Part shown: in pieces, positions 7,814 to 14,990 of the stretch
How the letters are laid out: each line of letters opens with the position of its first letter
How positions within the stretch are numbered: position 1 is the first letter of the stretch
Source: Erysipelothrix sp.
Lineage (GTDB): Bacteria > Bacillota_I > Bacilli_A > Erysipelotrichales > Erysipelotrichaceae
Length of the DNA: 24,129 nt
Direction: 5' to 3'
Assembly (NCBI GenBank): GCA_030152625.1
Contig: JASLJD010000072.1
Span: 1 to 24,129 of the forward strand
Program-made: the position numbers and the translations under genes
Notes under the pieces: model-generated
What the model saw: only the letters and a program-made list of their open reading frames with translations
The model's database searches: none
What the model was told of the DNA's origin: nothing

Positions 7814-8754
7814 AAGACTTCAAGACCCTTCCCCGGGCCAGCAACAACATAGTCAAAATCTGCAATTAACTCAAGAACGCTTGCTAGATGTTTTTCCTCG
7901 GTAATCAACTTTACATTCGGTCCAGCATCCATTGTAAAGTAGACAGGAATTTCTTCTTGTAATCTTCTTACACGATTCATCACTTCAACAGTCATGGGTT
8001 CAAAGTACCAACGATTGACCGCCATAAGCGAAGCATGCATCCGCAAGGCGTTTGCCTGTACTAATGGCCCTAACAAGTCTAAGCGATGTTCTTTGAGATA
8101 TTGAATCGCTAAATCGACATCTTTTTCATTTTGTTCAACCCATGCTGGATAATAAACCGACTCATCGACCGTTAATTTCATTGCCTCACTGCTCGAATAG
8201 GCTTTCTTTTCCTCATTCACTAAAACAGCAATCATTCGTAAATCATCCCAGGGTTCCATATCAATCGGAAGAGCGTAACTACTTTCATGATCCACCCCGC
8301 GCTCCCATTTGACAAAATCACCATAAATAGAACGCGAAGCACTGCCCGAACCCATTCTCGCTAAACGAGAAAGTTCCTCATTCGACAAATCAAGCGATAA
8401 GGTGCTCGCCTTGGCTAAAGCAGCAAAAGCAGAAGCAGAAGAAGCCAAGCCCGCTGCTGTGGGAACATGATTTTCTGAACGAATAATTGCATGATCCTTA
8501 ATCTCTGGGTATTCACTTCGCACAAAATCCATAAATTTTTGAACACGTTGAAGGGCCGCTCCTTCTATTTTTTGCCCATCTAAATAAAAAACATCTTCTT
8601 TCAAATCCGATTTATATTCAACGGAAGTATCGCTATAAAAAGCATCCAGAGTCATCGAAACACTGGAAGTAAAGGGAATTCTTTTTTCCTCGTTTTTTTT
8701 ACCCCAGTACTTGATCGGCGCGATGTTGCTGTTGGCGCGCACTGTTTTGCTCAT
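7810..8754 (-). CDS. mvaD: Diphosphomevalonate decarboxylase
   Basis: Catalyses ATP-dependent decarboxylation of mevalonate 5-diphosphate to IPP. The protein has 314 residues from the chosen start. A-N-S-N-I-A-P-I-K-Y-W-G-K is near 7-19, the phosphate loop G-L-A-S-S-A-S at 102-108, M-G-S-G-S-A-S-R-S at 134-142, and T-M-D-A-G-P-N-V near 280 carries the catalytic Asp. The start at 8754 is preferred because AAGGAG lies 7 bases before it and the protein then begins with the usual short lead into the first motif; a longer frame would add 11 unusual residues. Even so, the gene begins 56 bp before mvaK1 ends. Confidence 0.95.
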   Translation of the reverse strand: MSKTVRANSNIAPIKYWGKKNEEKRIPFTSSVSMTLDAFYSDTSVEYKSDLKEDVFYLDGQKIEGAALQRVQKFMDFVRSEYPEIKDHAIIRSENHVPTAAGLASSASAFAALAKASTLSLDLSNEELSRLARMGSGSASRSIYGDFVKWERGVDHESSYALPIDMEPWDDLRMIAVLVNEEKKAYSSSEAMKLTVDESVYYPAWVEQNEKDVDLAIQYLKEHRLDLLGPLVQANALRMHASLMAVNRWYFEPMTVEVMNRVRRLQEEIPVYFTMDAGPNVKLITEEKHLASVLELIADFDYVVAGPGKGLEVL

Positions 8755-9688
8755 TAAACCACTCCTTTTCGATTGACCAGGCATCATAACCTGCTTCTTC
8801 TAAACGTTCTTGGGCCTTTAAAACTTCATCATGATGATCAAAAATAGCAATCAGACAACCGCCTAATCCAGCACCGCTCATTTTGACACCATTCGCTCCA
8901 TATTCATAAAGTTTACGAGATAAAAGATCCAATTCTGGATGCCCTACACCTAAAGCATCTAAAGCCTGATGAGCCAATCGCATCGCGATAGCGACTGCAT
9001 CTGCATCTTCAGCTAATAACGCCCGTGTTCCATCCAAAGCTGCTTTTTCTAATTGATCCATCATTTCCTCAAAAAGCAAGGGTTCTTCTTCTCGAACTTG
9101 AGCCACGATGGACACAGCCTCACTTGTTTCACCTAAAATGCCACTATCTACTAAGAGCAAGCCTTCTGGCAAGGCAATATTATCCAAATAGCTAAAACCC
9201 CGGTCTTTTTGATACCAAGTCACTTTTTCTGAAACAATTGTTCGTGCATCTAAACCACTTGGATTCAAATGATAGATACCTTCAGAAAAATCGACCAATT
9301 CCAAAAGTCTTTCATCCGACAGAGGCTCTTCAAAATAAGCAAAAATAGCGCGCACTGTTGCCGTAGCGACGGCAGCACTCGAGCCCAGTCCACGCTGCAA
9401 AGGAATCTCAGATTGAATGTTCAATCGAAGATTCCGCATGCTTTTATTCAGTATTGTAAAAACTCTTTCAATTAAGTCTCTTAAACCCTCTAAACTCTTG
9501 GGAACATGTTGTAAATAACCTTTAAAACATAGCGAATCAAGATAGAACAATTTTTCTTTGCTTTCTTCTAAAATCGCTTCCACTTTTAAGCTTGGATAAG
9601 GTATCGCTAGAGCTGGACGATTATAGACAACTGAATGCTCCCCAAAAAGAATGAGTTTAGCATAGCCATAAGCTTGAGCCTTCTTCAT
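8699..9688 (-). CDS. mvaK1: Mevalonate kinase (GHMP family)
   Basis: Phosphorylates mevalonate to mevalonate 5-phosphate, the first step of the lower pathway. The protein has 329 residues. The N-terminal A-K-L-I-L-F-G-E-H-S-V-V is at 10-21, the phosphate loop G-L-G-S-S-A-A at 100-106, N-P-S-G-L-D-A near 142-148 with the catalytic Asp, and K-M-S-G-A-G-L-G-G near 269-277. The usual H-G-N-P-S-G is H-L-N-P-S-G here. It is the first gene after a recognisable promoter. The last 18 or so residues (a Gln- and Arg-rich tail) are encoded inside mvaD, so the C-terminus looks longer than is typical. Confidence 0.95.
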   Translation of the reverse strand: MKKAQAYGYAKLILFGEHSVVYNRPALAIPYPSLKVEAILEESKEKLFYLDSLCFKGYLQHVPKSLEGLRDLIERVFTILNKSMRNLRLNIQSEIPLQRGLGSSAAVATATVRAIFAYFEEPLSDERLLELVDFSEGIYHLNPSGLDARTIVSEKVTWYQKDRGFSYLDNIALPEGLLLVDSGILGETSEAVSIVAQVREEEPLLFEEMMDQLEKAALDGTRALLAEDADAVAIAMRLAHQALDALGVGHPELDLLSRKLYEYGANGVKMSGAGLGGCLIAIFDHHDEVLKAQERLEEAGYDAWSIEKEWFNEQNSARQQQHRADQVLG

Positions 9689-9713
9689 TTTCTCACCAAA
9701 CCTAACCTACCTT

Positions 9714-9743
9714 ATTATAATTGTTTTACTTCTTAAAAGCCAA
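9714..9743 (-). promoter_or_regulatory. Promoter of the mevalonate operon
   Basis: On the minus strand TTGGCT (complement of 9738-9743) and a perfect TATAAT (complement of 9714-9719) are 18 bp apart, just after the nusG terminator and about 26 bases before the mvaK1 start. The -35 matches four of six consensus bases. GGTGAG lies close before the start codon. Confidence 0.65.
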
Positions 9744-9771
9744 GTATATGGGAAAATTCACAATAAGCATT

Positions 9772-9798
9772 AAAAAAAGTAACCTCACGGTTACTTTT
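9772..9798 (-). terminator. Rho-independent terminator after nusG
   Basis: A 10-bp stem (9775-9784 with 9789-9798) with a 4-base loop is followed on the minus strand by seven T (complement of 9772-9778). The nusG stop codon at 9797-9799 lies at the base of the stem. Confidence 0.9.
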
Positions 9799-10339
9799 AG
9801 ATATCAAGTTTTTGTAAGTCAACATATGAAATTTCTGTCGGAGTCTCTCGTTCAAAAAGAATCGTTAGAACCGTTGCGGTCTGTGTATCATCATCCATCG
9901 CATCAACCGTTCCTTCAAGCCCTGCAAACGGCCCCGATAAAATCTTGACGGTGTCACCGACTTTGAAATCTACAACCAATTCTTCATCACTTTCACCGAC
10001 TCGACGTAAAATGGATTCCATTTCTTCTGGAGAAACTGGGAACGGCTTCGCTCCGCCTCCAGAGGATCCAATAAAACCTGTTACACCGGGTGTGTTTCGA
10101 ACAATATACCAGGCCTCATCGGTCATAATCATCTCGACAAAGAGGTATCCTGGAAAGAGATTTTTCATTTTCTCAACCTTTTTACCGTTTTTGTATTCAA
10201 TGAACTTTTCCTCTGCGACCAAGACATTGAAAAGATAATCTTGAATACCCATCGACTCGACACGTCGTTCAAGATTATGCTTTACGCGATTTTCATGCCC
10301 CGAATATGTATTCACGACATACCATTGTTTATCATCCAT
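9797..10339 (-). CDS. nusG: Transcription elongation/termination factor NusG
   Basis: NusG binds RNA polymerase and modulates pausing and termination. The protein has 180 residues from the chosen start. The NGN domain begins at M-D-D-K-Q-W-Y-V-V-N-T-Y-S-G and includes F-P-G-Y-L-F-V and R-N-T-P-G-V-T-G-F-I-G. The KOW domain is at the C-terminus (V-G-D-T-V-K-I-L-S-G-P-F). The start at 10339 lies 4 bases after the secE stop, with GGTGG nine bases before it; a frame seven codons longer would overlap secE. It ends the cysS-to-nusG block with its own terminator, so ribosomal protein genes do not follow as they do in Bacillus. Confidence 0.97.
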   Translation of the reverse strand: MDDKQWYVVNTYSGHENRVKHNLERRVESMGIQDYLFNVLVAEEKFIEYKNGKKVEKMKNLFPGYLFVEMIMTDEAWYIVRNTPGVTGFIGSSGGGAKPFPVSPEEMESILRRVGESDEELVVDFKVGDTVKILSGPFAGLEGTVDAMDDDTQTATVLTILFERETPTEISYVDLQKLDI

Positions 10340-10343
10340 TTTA

Positions 10344-10526
10344 TTAACCACCAATTCCAATCATTTTGAGAAAAGCCACTAACACTATTTCAACAAGGAC
10401 AAAATAAAGCATGAAGAAAAGTACAAACGCCACAACAATTGTGGAATTTTTAAACAGTTCATCTTTTTTCGGCCAATGAATCTTTCTAATTTCTTCTTTA
10501 ATGCCTGCGACTGTAAACCATCCCAT
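10344..10526 (-). CDS. secE: Preprotein translocase subunit SecE
   Basis: SecE is the small essential clamp of the SecYEG channel. The 60-residue protein has the short amphipathic cytoplasmic helix with K-K-I-H-W-P-type sequence (R-K-I-H-W-P-K-K, about 14-21) followed by one transmembrane helix at about 29-55. That is the usual one-helix form in Gram-positives. AAGGAGG lies ahead of the start. Its place between rpmG and nusG is the conserved one. Confidence 0.96.
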   Translation of the reverse strand: MGWFTVAGIKEEIRKIHWPKKDELFKNSTIVVAFVLFFMLYFVLVEIVLVAFLKMIGIGG

Positions 10527-10549
10527 GAAAAATCCTCCTTCGCTGCAAT

Positions 10550-10705
10550 TTACTTACTTTCACGATGGGGTGTATGTTTCCCACAACGTCGACAAAACTT
10601 ATTTAAGATCAATCTTTCCGAACTTAAGCTACTTTTGGTAGTGGAATAGTTTCGCGACAAACACTCATCGCAAACTAAAATCACTTTATTTTTATTTCTT
10701 GACAT
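10550..10705 (-). CDS. rpmG: 50S ribosomal protein L33
   Basis: A 51-residue basic protein of the large ribosomal subunit. The frame begins M-S-R-N-K-N-K-V-I-L-V-C and keeps both zinc-binding pairs, C-D-E-C at 12-15 and C-R-R-C at 38-41, so it is the Zn-containing (C+) form. AGGAGG lies 8 bases before the ATG. The rpmG-secE-nusG order is conserved in Bacillota. A strong promoter immediately upstream suggests the three are transcribed independently of the sigma gene. Confidence 0.95.
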   Translation of the reverse strand: MSRNKNKVILVCDECLSRNYSTTKSSLSSERLILNKFCRRCGKHTPHRESK

Positions 10706-10735
10706 AAGCGAAACCTCCTACTACTTCACTCTACA

Positions 10736-10764
10736 ATTTTATCACGCATGCTTCCTTTAGTCAA
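10736..10764 (-). promoter_or_regulatory. Promoter of rpmG-secE-nusG, overlapping the sigma factor stop codon
   Basis: On the minus strand TTGACT (complement of 10759-10764) and TAAAAT (complement of 10736-10741) are 17 bp apart, with a TG one base before the -10. The -35 overlaps the last codons and stop (10757-10759) of the sigma gene. The start of transcription would lie about 24 bases before the rpmG start. Confidence 0.75.
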
Positions 10765-11371
10765 CGAAGCCCTTTAGAATACCCGCTCGACGTATCTTTT
10801 GTATGGTATTATCTACTTTTTTCTCTTTACAATCATAATTATTCGCAATTTCCCGATAAGAGTAACCTTCTATTTTTGCGAAAAGAATCGTTTTCTCTAA
10901 TTCTGTTAATGTTTGAAGATAGCGATCAAGCTCATGAATTCGCTCTAAAGATCGCGCATAAACTAAAGGATCAAATTCCCGTTTTCTTTGTTGAATAATG
11001 TCCATTAAATATAAACTACCATCTTCTGTGACAGCCATATCCAAGGAATTTGCCGATGAAAGCATCGTATAAGATTTTCCTGTACATCGACGCACAACAT
11101 TACGACAATAAGTCAAAACACAAGTTTGAATAAAACGCCCCAACTGCGCACCCTTCGTTTCATCAAACTTAAAACAAAGTGAATACACATGTTCACAAAG
11201 CTCAATATAAACATCTTCCATCGAAATACCATCCAAGGAATGCTGGCTCACCGTTCGATGAGCGTACTTCAAAAACAACAAATGAAATTTCTTCAGCAAA
11301 CAATCAAAGGCTGCCTCATCTCCAATACGCAAGCGATACAAAAGTTCCTCATCACGAATTGAAAAATTCAT
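10757..11371 (-). CDS. sigH: RNA polymerase sigma factor, SigH-like (sigma-70 family)
   Basis: A 204-residue sigma-70 family protein in the position of SigH, between rlmB and rpmG. Region 4 is clear near 155-195: L-T-E-L-E-K-T-I-L-F followed by the helix-turn-helix Y-S-Y-R-E-I-A-N-N-Y and an N-T-I-Q-K-I-R-R recognition segment. The linker L-Y-L-M-D-I-I also resembles SigH. Region 2 (about 20-95) is recognisable but divergent. In Bacillus SigH drives early sporulation, in other Bacillota competence; no sporulation gene is in the window, so the regulon is unknown. The start follows GGAGGT by a short spacer. A separate promoter for the next genes lies in its 3' end. Confidence 0.8.
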   Translation of the reverse strand: MNFSIRDEELLYRLRIGDEAAFDCLLKKFHLLFLKYAHRTVSQHSLDGISMEDVYIELCEHVYSLCFKFDETKGAQLGRFIQTCVLTYCRNVVRRCTGKSYTMLSSANSLDMAVTEDGSLYLMDIIQQRKREFDPLVYARSLERIHELDRYLQTLTELEKTILFAKIEGYSYREIANNYDCKEKKVDNTIQKIRRAGILKGFVD

Positions 11372-11403
11372 ACGACCTCCTTATCAGTAAATATGCTGAT
11401 TTT

Positions 11404-12114
11404 TTATGAATTCCTCTTTTGATGAATTTGATACAGTAAAACCGCTGTTGCTACCGATACATTCAGTGAGTTCACAAAACCATTCATAGGGATTGTTGTG
11501 AGGATATCACAATGCTCCTTCACCAAACGTGAAATCCCCTTAGCTTCTGAGCCCACAACAAGCACAATCGGCATATCTACCGGCATTTCCGTGTAATCAA
11601 TCGCATCGATACCATTCTCTGCGCCAATCACCCAATAGCCCGCTTCCTTCAAAACATGAATCGTATCAACTAAATTGGTTTCTTGGCAAATTGGCACCGT
11701 ATAAATCGCGCCCGTTGAAACTTTCGCCACTGTTTCTGTCACAGCCACACTTCGTCTTTTCGGAATAATGACCGCATCAACACCCACCGCATCGGCAGTA
11801 CGTAAAATCGCGCCTAAATTATGGGGATCTTCGATTTGATCCGCCATCAAAATAAGATTGTGTTCCCGATTAGCCAGGACCGTTTCTAAACTTGTATACT
11901 CAAAGGCTTGTGTTTCCAGTAGAACACCTTGATGATTCGCTTTGACTTCACGATCAAAAAAATGTTTATCTTTAAAACTAAAAGGGATATTCTGCTCATT
12001 AGCTAAAGCAAGGATTTCTCCGTAATCTCCACCTTTTTGTAAATAAAGATGATGAGCTCGGCCTTGTGTTTTTAAAAATGTCCGAACTGTATTTTTACCG
12101 TATATTTTATGCAT
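11404..12114 (-). CDS. rlmB: 23S rRNA 2'-O-methyltransferase, SpoU/TrmH family (RlmB type)
   Basis: A knotted SPOUT methyltransferase that would methylate a ribose, probably of 23S rRNA G2251, using SAM. The protein has 236 residues. The N-terminal substrate-binding domain begins Y-G-K-N-T-V-R-T-F-L. The SPOUT motifs follow: motif 1 D-Q-I-E-D-P-H-N-L-G-A-I-L-R-T near 92-106, motif 2 V-V-G-S-E-A-K-G-I near 190-198, motif 3 I-P-M-N-G-F-V-N-S-L-N-V-S near 211-223. It overlaps mrnC by 8 bp, as in the conserved cysS-mrnC-rlmB order. The exact RNA target is inferred from the family. Confidence 0.92.
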   Translation of the reverse strand: MHKIYGKNTVRTFLKTQGRAHHLYLQKGGDYGEILALANEQNIPFSFKDKHFFDREVKANHQGVLLETQAFEYTSLETVLANREHNLILMADQIEDPHNLGAILRTADAVGVDAVIIPKRRSVAVTETVAKVSTGAIYTVPICQETNLVDTIHVLKEAGYWVIGAENGIDAIDYTEMPVDMPIVLVVGSEAKGISRLVKEHCDILTTIPMNGFVNSLNVSVATAVLLYQIHQKRNS

Positions 12115-12490
12115 CTTTCTTCACCTTTTCTTGATAAAGCAACCAAAGTTCTTCCAAGCGTTCTGTTTTATCATTCAAGTAGAGATAGCCCCAGACCGCT
12201 TCCAAACCCGTGGCCATGCGATAAGCAATAATATCTGCATTTTTAGCTGAGCTTTTACTTTGCGCATTTCGCCCTCTTTTATAAATCATCATTTCTTCCT
12301 CATTCAAAATATCGCGTTCTAAAAGTTCCGCCATGAAATCTGCTTGAGCATTGGCTGAAACAAACTTTGTGGAGAGTTTTTGTAGACGTTTTGTTTTCGT
12401 TATCGCTTTTTCTTCCACAAGATATTTTCGAACTTGAAGCGATAAGACAGCATCACCAACAAAAGCTAAAACATTGCCTGAATGCATCAT
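12107..12490 (-). CDS. mrnC: Mini-ribonuclease III (23S rRNA maturation)
   Basis: A 127-residue RNase III catalytic domain without the double-stranded RNA-binding domain. In Bacillus it trims 23S rRNA ends. The helix with N-V-L-A-F-V-G-D-A-V-L (about 6-16) holds the catalytic Asp, and A-K-N-A-D-I-I-A-Y-R near 83-92 is the second conserved segment. It overlaps cysS by 4 bp and rlmB by 8 bp. The cysS-mrnC neighbourhood is the conserved one in Bacillota. Confidence 0.95.
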   Translation of the reverse strand: MMHSGNVLAFVGDAVLSLQVRKYLVEEKAITKTKRLQKLSTKFVSANAQADFMAELLERDILNEEEMMIYKRGRNAQSKSSAKNADIIAYRMATGLEAVWGYLYLNDKTERLEELWLLYQEKVKKDA

Positions 12491-13815
12491 AATAAGCCCT
12501 TCTTCATCAGCCTATCACGGATGTCATCAGCCTTTTCAAAATCCTTCGCTGCTTTAAGCGCTTCCCACTCCCTAAACAAAGATCGATCCTCTTCTGTCAA
12601 CTCTGGCATCTCAAAAGATAAGCCAAGCACATCAACCATCGATAACAAACTCAAATAGAGATTGGCTACTTTTTCTAAATCTTGGGAACGAATCGCTGTA
12701 TTAAGACCTTTGACATTTTCAAAAAGAATTGATTGTGCATTCGCAATATTCAAATCATCATAAAGTTCTTCCAGAAAGGCTTGATAGAGTTCGTCCACGC
12801 TTTCTTCGCACAAGGAGACCCCTTCCTTTTGAAGCAAGATGCTGGCTTGTCTTAAGACATTTTCGATTCTTAAAATGCTTTTTTGAGATTGCTGAATGAG
12901 ATCATCTGTAACATTGAGAATTAAGCGATAATGGGTAGAAAGCAAGAGCCAACGCGTTACGTTTGAACCCAAACTTTGAATGAAATCCTTCGCCCAATGA
13001 ACATTCCCTAAAGATTTGCTCATTTTTTCTCCATCGATATTCAACATTGCATTATGGACCCAATAATTCGCGAGATCATGATGATGAATAGCCTTATTTT
13101 GTGCCGCTTCATTTTCATGATGTGGAAAACGAAGGTCTTGACCTCCGCCATGAATATCAATTTTGTGGCGACCAAATTCATGATGAATCATCACAACACA
13201 TTCTGTATGCCAGCCTGGACGACCACGACTCCATGGCGAATCCCAGGCAATACCCTCATCGGTCTTTTTCCACAAGACAAAATCAAGCGGGTTTTCTTTT
13301 TCTTCGTTACGTTCAATACGTGCTCCCACCAAGAGTGCATCCAAATCTTGATTTGAAATTTCACCGTAATCTTCAATTTCTGAAACACGGAAATATACGT
13401 TCCCATTAATCTCATAAGCTTTCTTTTCCTGAATTAAGTTTTGAATGAAAGCAATGATTCGGTCCATGTTCTCAGTAACTTGCGGTGTTGCATCCAATAC
13501 ATCGGCATTCAAAGCATGACGAATCGCATCGTAAGCCTCGATATATTTTTGGGCGATTTCGGATTCTTTTTGATTTTTTTCAATTGCTTTTTCAATAATT
13601 TTATCATCGACATCTGTGTAATTTGAAACATAGTGAACATCATAGCCTTGTGTTTCTAATACACGTCTTAAAAGATCAAACACAACAATTGGTCGAGCGT
13701 TCCCAATATGCGCATGATTATAAACTGTCGGACCACAGACATACATGCTTACCTTACCTTTTTCAATGGGTTCAAAAGTTTCGATTTTTTGTGTTTTTGA
13801 ATTAAATAACTTCAC
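12487..13815 (-). CDS. cysS: Cysteinyl-tRNA synthetase (GTG start)
   Basis: Charges tRNA-Cys with cysteine. The protein has 442 residues from the chosen start. The class I signature H-I-G-N is at 36-39, K-M-S-K-S at 264-268. The zinc site that recognises cysteine is complete: Cys27 in V-C-G-P-T-V-Y, Cys206 in H-T-E-C, and His232/Glu236 in F-P-H-H-E-N-E. An ATG six bases upstream sits directly against AGGAGGG, leaving no spacer, whereas GTG at 13815 has a 6-base spacer and gives the usual N-terminus M-K-L-F-N. GTG is therefore preferred. No T-box precedes the gene; only an extended -10 promoter and a short leader fit there. Confidence 0.96.
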   Translation of the reverse strand: MKLFNSKTQKIETFEPIEKGKVSMYVCGPTVYNHAHIGNARPIVVFDLLRRVLETQGYDVHYVSNYTDVDDKIIEKAIEKNQKESEIAQKYIEAYDAIRHALNADVLDATPQVTENMDRIIAFIQNLIQEKKAYEINGNVYFRVSEIEDYGEISNQDLDALLVGARIERNEEKENPLDFVLWKKTDEGIAWDSPWSRGRPGWHTECVVMIHHEFGRHKIDIHGGGQDLRFPHHENEAAQNKAIHHHDLANYWVHNAMLNIDGEKMSKSLGNVHWAKDFIQSLGSNVTRWLLLSTHYRLILNVTDDLIQQSQKSILRIENVLRQASILLQKEGVSLCEESVDELYQAFLEELYDDLNIANAQSILFENVKGLNTAIRSQDLEKVANLYLSLLSMVDVLGLSFEMPELTEEDRSLFREWEALKAAKDFEKADDIRDRLMKKGLL

Positions 13816-13843
13816 AGACATCCCTCCTAATAAGTCTTTATTT

Positions 13844-13852
13844 ATTATAGCA
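13844..13852 (-). promoter_or_regulatory. Extended -10 promoter of cysS
   Basis: The minus strand reads TGCTATAAT (complement of 13844-13852), a perfect -10 with the TGn extension. No good -35 is visible because that region is the gapA terminator. The predicted leader is only about 22 bases and contains AGGAGGG. Confidence 0.65.
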
Positions 13853-13856
13853 TAAT

Positions 13857-13888
13857 AAAAAAGCTATCCTTCTATCGGATAGCTTTTC
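13857..13888 (-). terminator. Rho-independent terminator after gapA
   Basis: An 11-bp stem (13859-13869 with 13877-13887) with a 7-base loop ends on the minus strand in a T run (complement of 13857-13862). It lies 18 bases after the gapA stop codon. Confidence 0.9.
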
Positions 13889-13905
13889 TTTCTTTGTAAT
13901 TTTAA

Positions 13906-14904
13906 TTACATACTTGAAGCAACATGATGTGCTAAGCGCACTAATTGATGTGTGTATGAAGCTTCGTTGTCATACCATGATGCAACTTTAACTAAGTTTA
14001 CGCCACCGACGTTTTGAACTTTTGTTTGTGTTGCGTCAAAGAGTGAACCGTAGTCAATACCAATGATGTCTGTTGAGACAAGTGGCGCTTCTGTATAACC
14101 GAATGATTCGTTTGAAGCTGCTTTCATTGCTGCATTAACTTCTTCTGCTGTTACTTCTTTTTCAACCGCTACAACAAGCTCAGTGATTGAACCTGTGATA
14201 ACTGGAACACGGTGTGCGTTCCCGTCAAGTTTTCCTGATAATTCAGGAATAACATGTGCGATTGCTTTTGCTGCACCTGTTGATGCAGGGATAATGTTTG
14301 TTGCTGCTGCACGTGCACGACGTAAGTCTGCATGTGGTGCGTCTAAGAGACGTTGGTCACTTGTGTAAGCATGAATGGTTGTCATTGTACCATTGATGAT
14401 ACCGAACTCATCATTCAATACTTTTGCCATTGGTGCCAAGCAGTTTGTTGTACATGATGCACCTGAGATGATTTTCTCGCTACCATCTAAGATATCATGG
14501 TTTGTGTTGTATACAACTGTCTTGATATCGCCTGATGCTGGTGCTGAAACGATAACTTTACGTGCACCTGCTTCTAAGTGAAGACCTGCGCCTTCTTCTG
14601 TACGGAAGACACCTGTTGCTTCAATAACAACGTCAACACCAAGGTCTTTCCATGGCAAGTCTGCTGGATTTTTTTCTGAGAATACTTTAACTTCTTCTCC
14701 ACCAACAACAAGTCCATCTTCGGTTACTTCGACTTCCTTGTCGTAAACACCGTGTGCTGAGTCATATTTTAAAAGATGTGCCAATGTTTCTGCATTGGTC
14801 AAGTCGTTAATTGCAACTACTTCCATGTCTTCTGATCCATGCATGTAGCGGAACGCTAAGCGTCCAATACGACCAAAACCGTTAATTGCTACTTTAACTG
14901 TCAT
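13906..14904 (-). CDS. gapA: Glyceraldehyde-3-phosphate dehydrogenase, NAD-dependent type
   Basis: Glycolytic enzyme that oxidises and phosphorylates glyceraldehyde 3-phosphate. The protein has 332 residues. The Rossmann loop G-F-G-R-I-G is at 9-14, an acidic residue follows strand 2 (A-I-N-D, Asp34) as in NAD-using forms, and the active site S-G-A-S-C-T-T-N-C has Cys151 as nucleophile with His178 in T-I-H-A-Y. L-R-R-A-R-A-A-A follows. The gene has its own promoter and terminator and a good Shine-Dalgarno site. Base composition of the coding strand is less A-rich than its neighbours, as expected for a highly expressed gene. Confidence 0.97.
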   Translation of the reverse strand: MTVKVAINGFGRIGRLAFRYMHGSEDMEVVAINDLTNAETLAHLLKYDSAHGVYDKEVEVTEDGLVVGGEEVKVFSEKNPADLPWKDLGVDVVIEATGVFRTEEGAGLHLEAGARKVIVSAPASGDIKTVVYNTNHDILDGSEKIISGASCTTNCLAPMAKVLNDEFGIINGTMTTIHAYTSDQRLLDAPHADLRRARAAATNIIPASTGAAKAIAHVIPELSGKLDGNAHRVPVITGSITELVVAVEKEVTAEEVNAAMKAASNESFGYTEAPLVSTDIIGIDYGSLFDATQTKVQNVGGVNLVKVASWYDNEASYTHQLVRLAHHVASSM

Positions 14905-14942
14905 ATCTATAATTTCCTCCCTTAATCTTTTGTAACACTATC

Positions 14943-14970
14943 ATTATATAACATTGAGCGCTTTTGTCAA
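14943..14970 (-). promoter_or_regulatory. Promoter of gapA
   Basis: On the minus strand a perfect TTGACA (complement of 14965-14970) and a perfect TATAAT (complement of 14943-14948) are 16 bp apart. The combination suggests high expression. An inverted repeat ATTGA-N9-TCAAT overlaps the -35 and spacer. Confidence 0.85.
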
Positions 14971-14990
14971 TTGTGATAAGAATAACTTTT

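Noticed and set aside
8699..8760. A frameshift joining mvaK1 and mvaD
   Set aside because: Both proteins have complete domains and mvaD has a good Shine-Dalgarno site; an overlap is the simpler reading.
13191..13415. Second frame on the same strand within cysS
   Set aside because: cysS keeps all its motifs across this stretch, so there is no frameshift and the extra frame is a shadow.
13822..13905. A T-box or other riboswitch before cysS
   Set aside because: Only the gapA terminator, an extended -10 and a 22-base leader fit; no T-box sequence is present.
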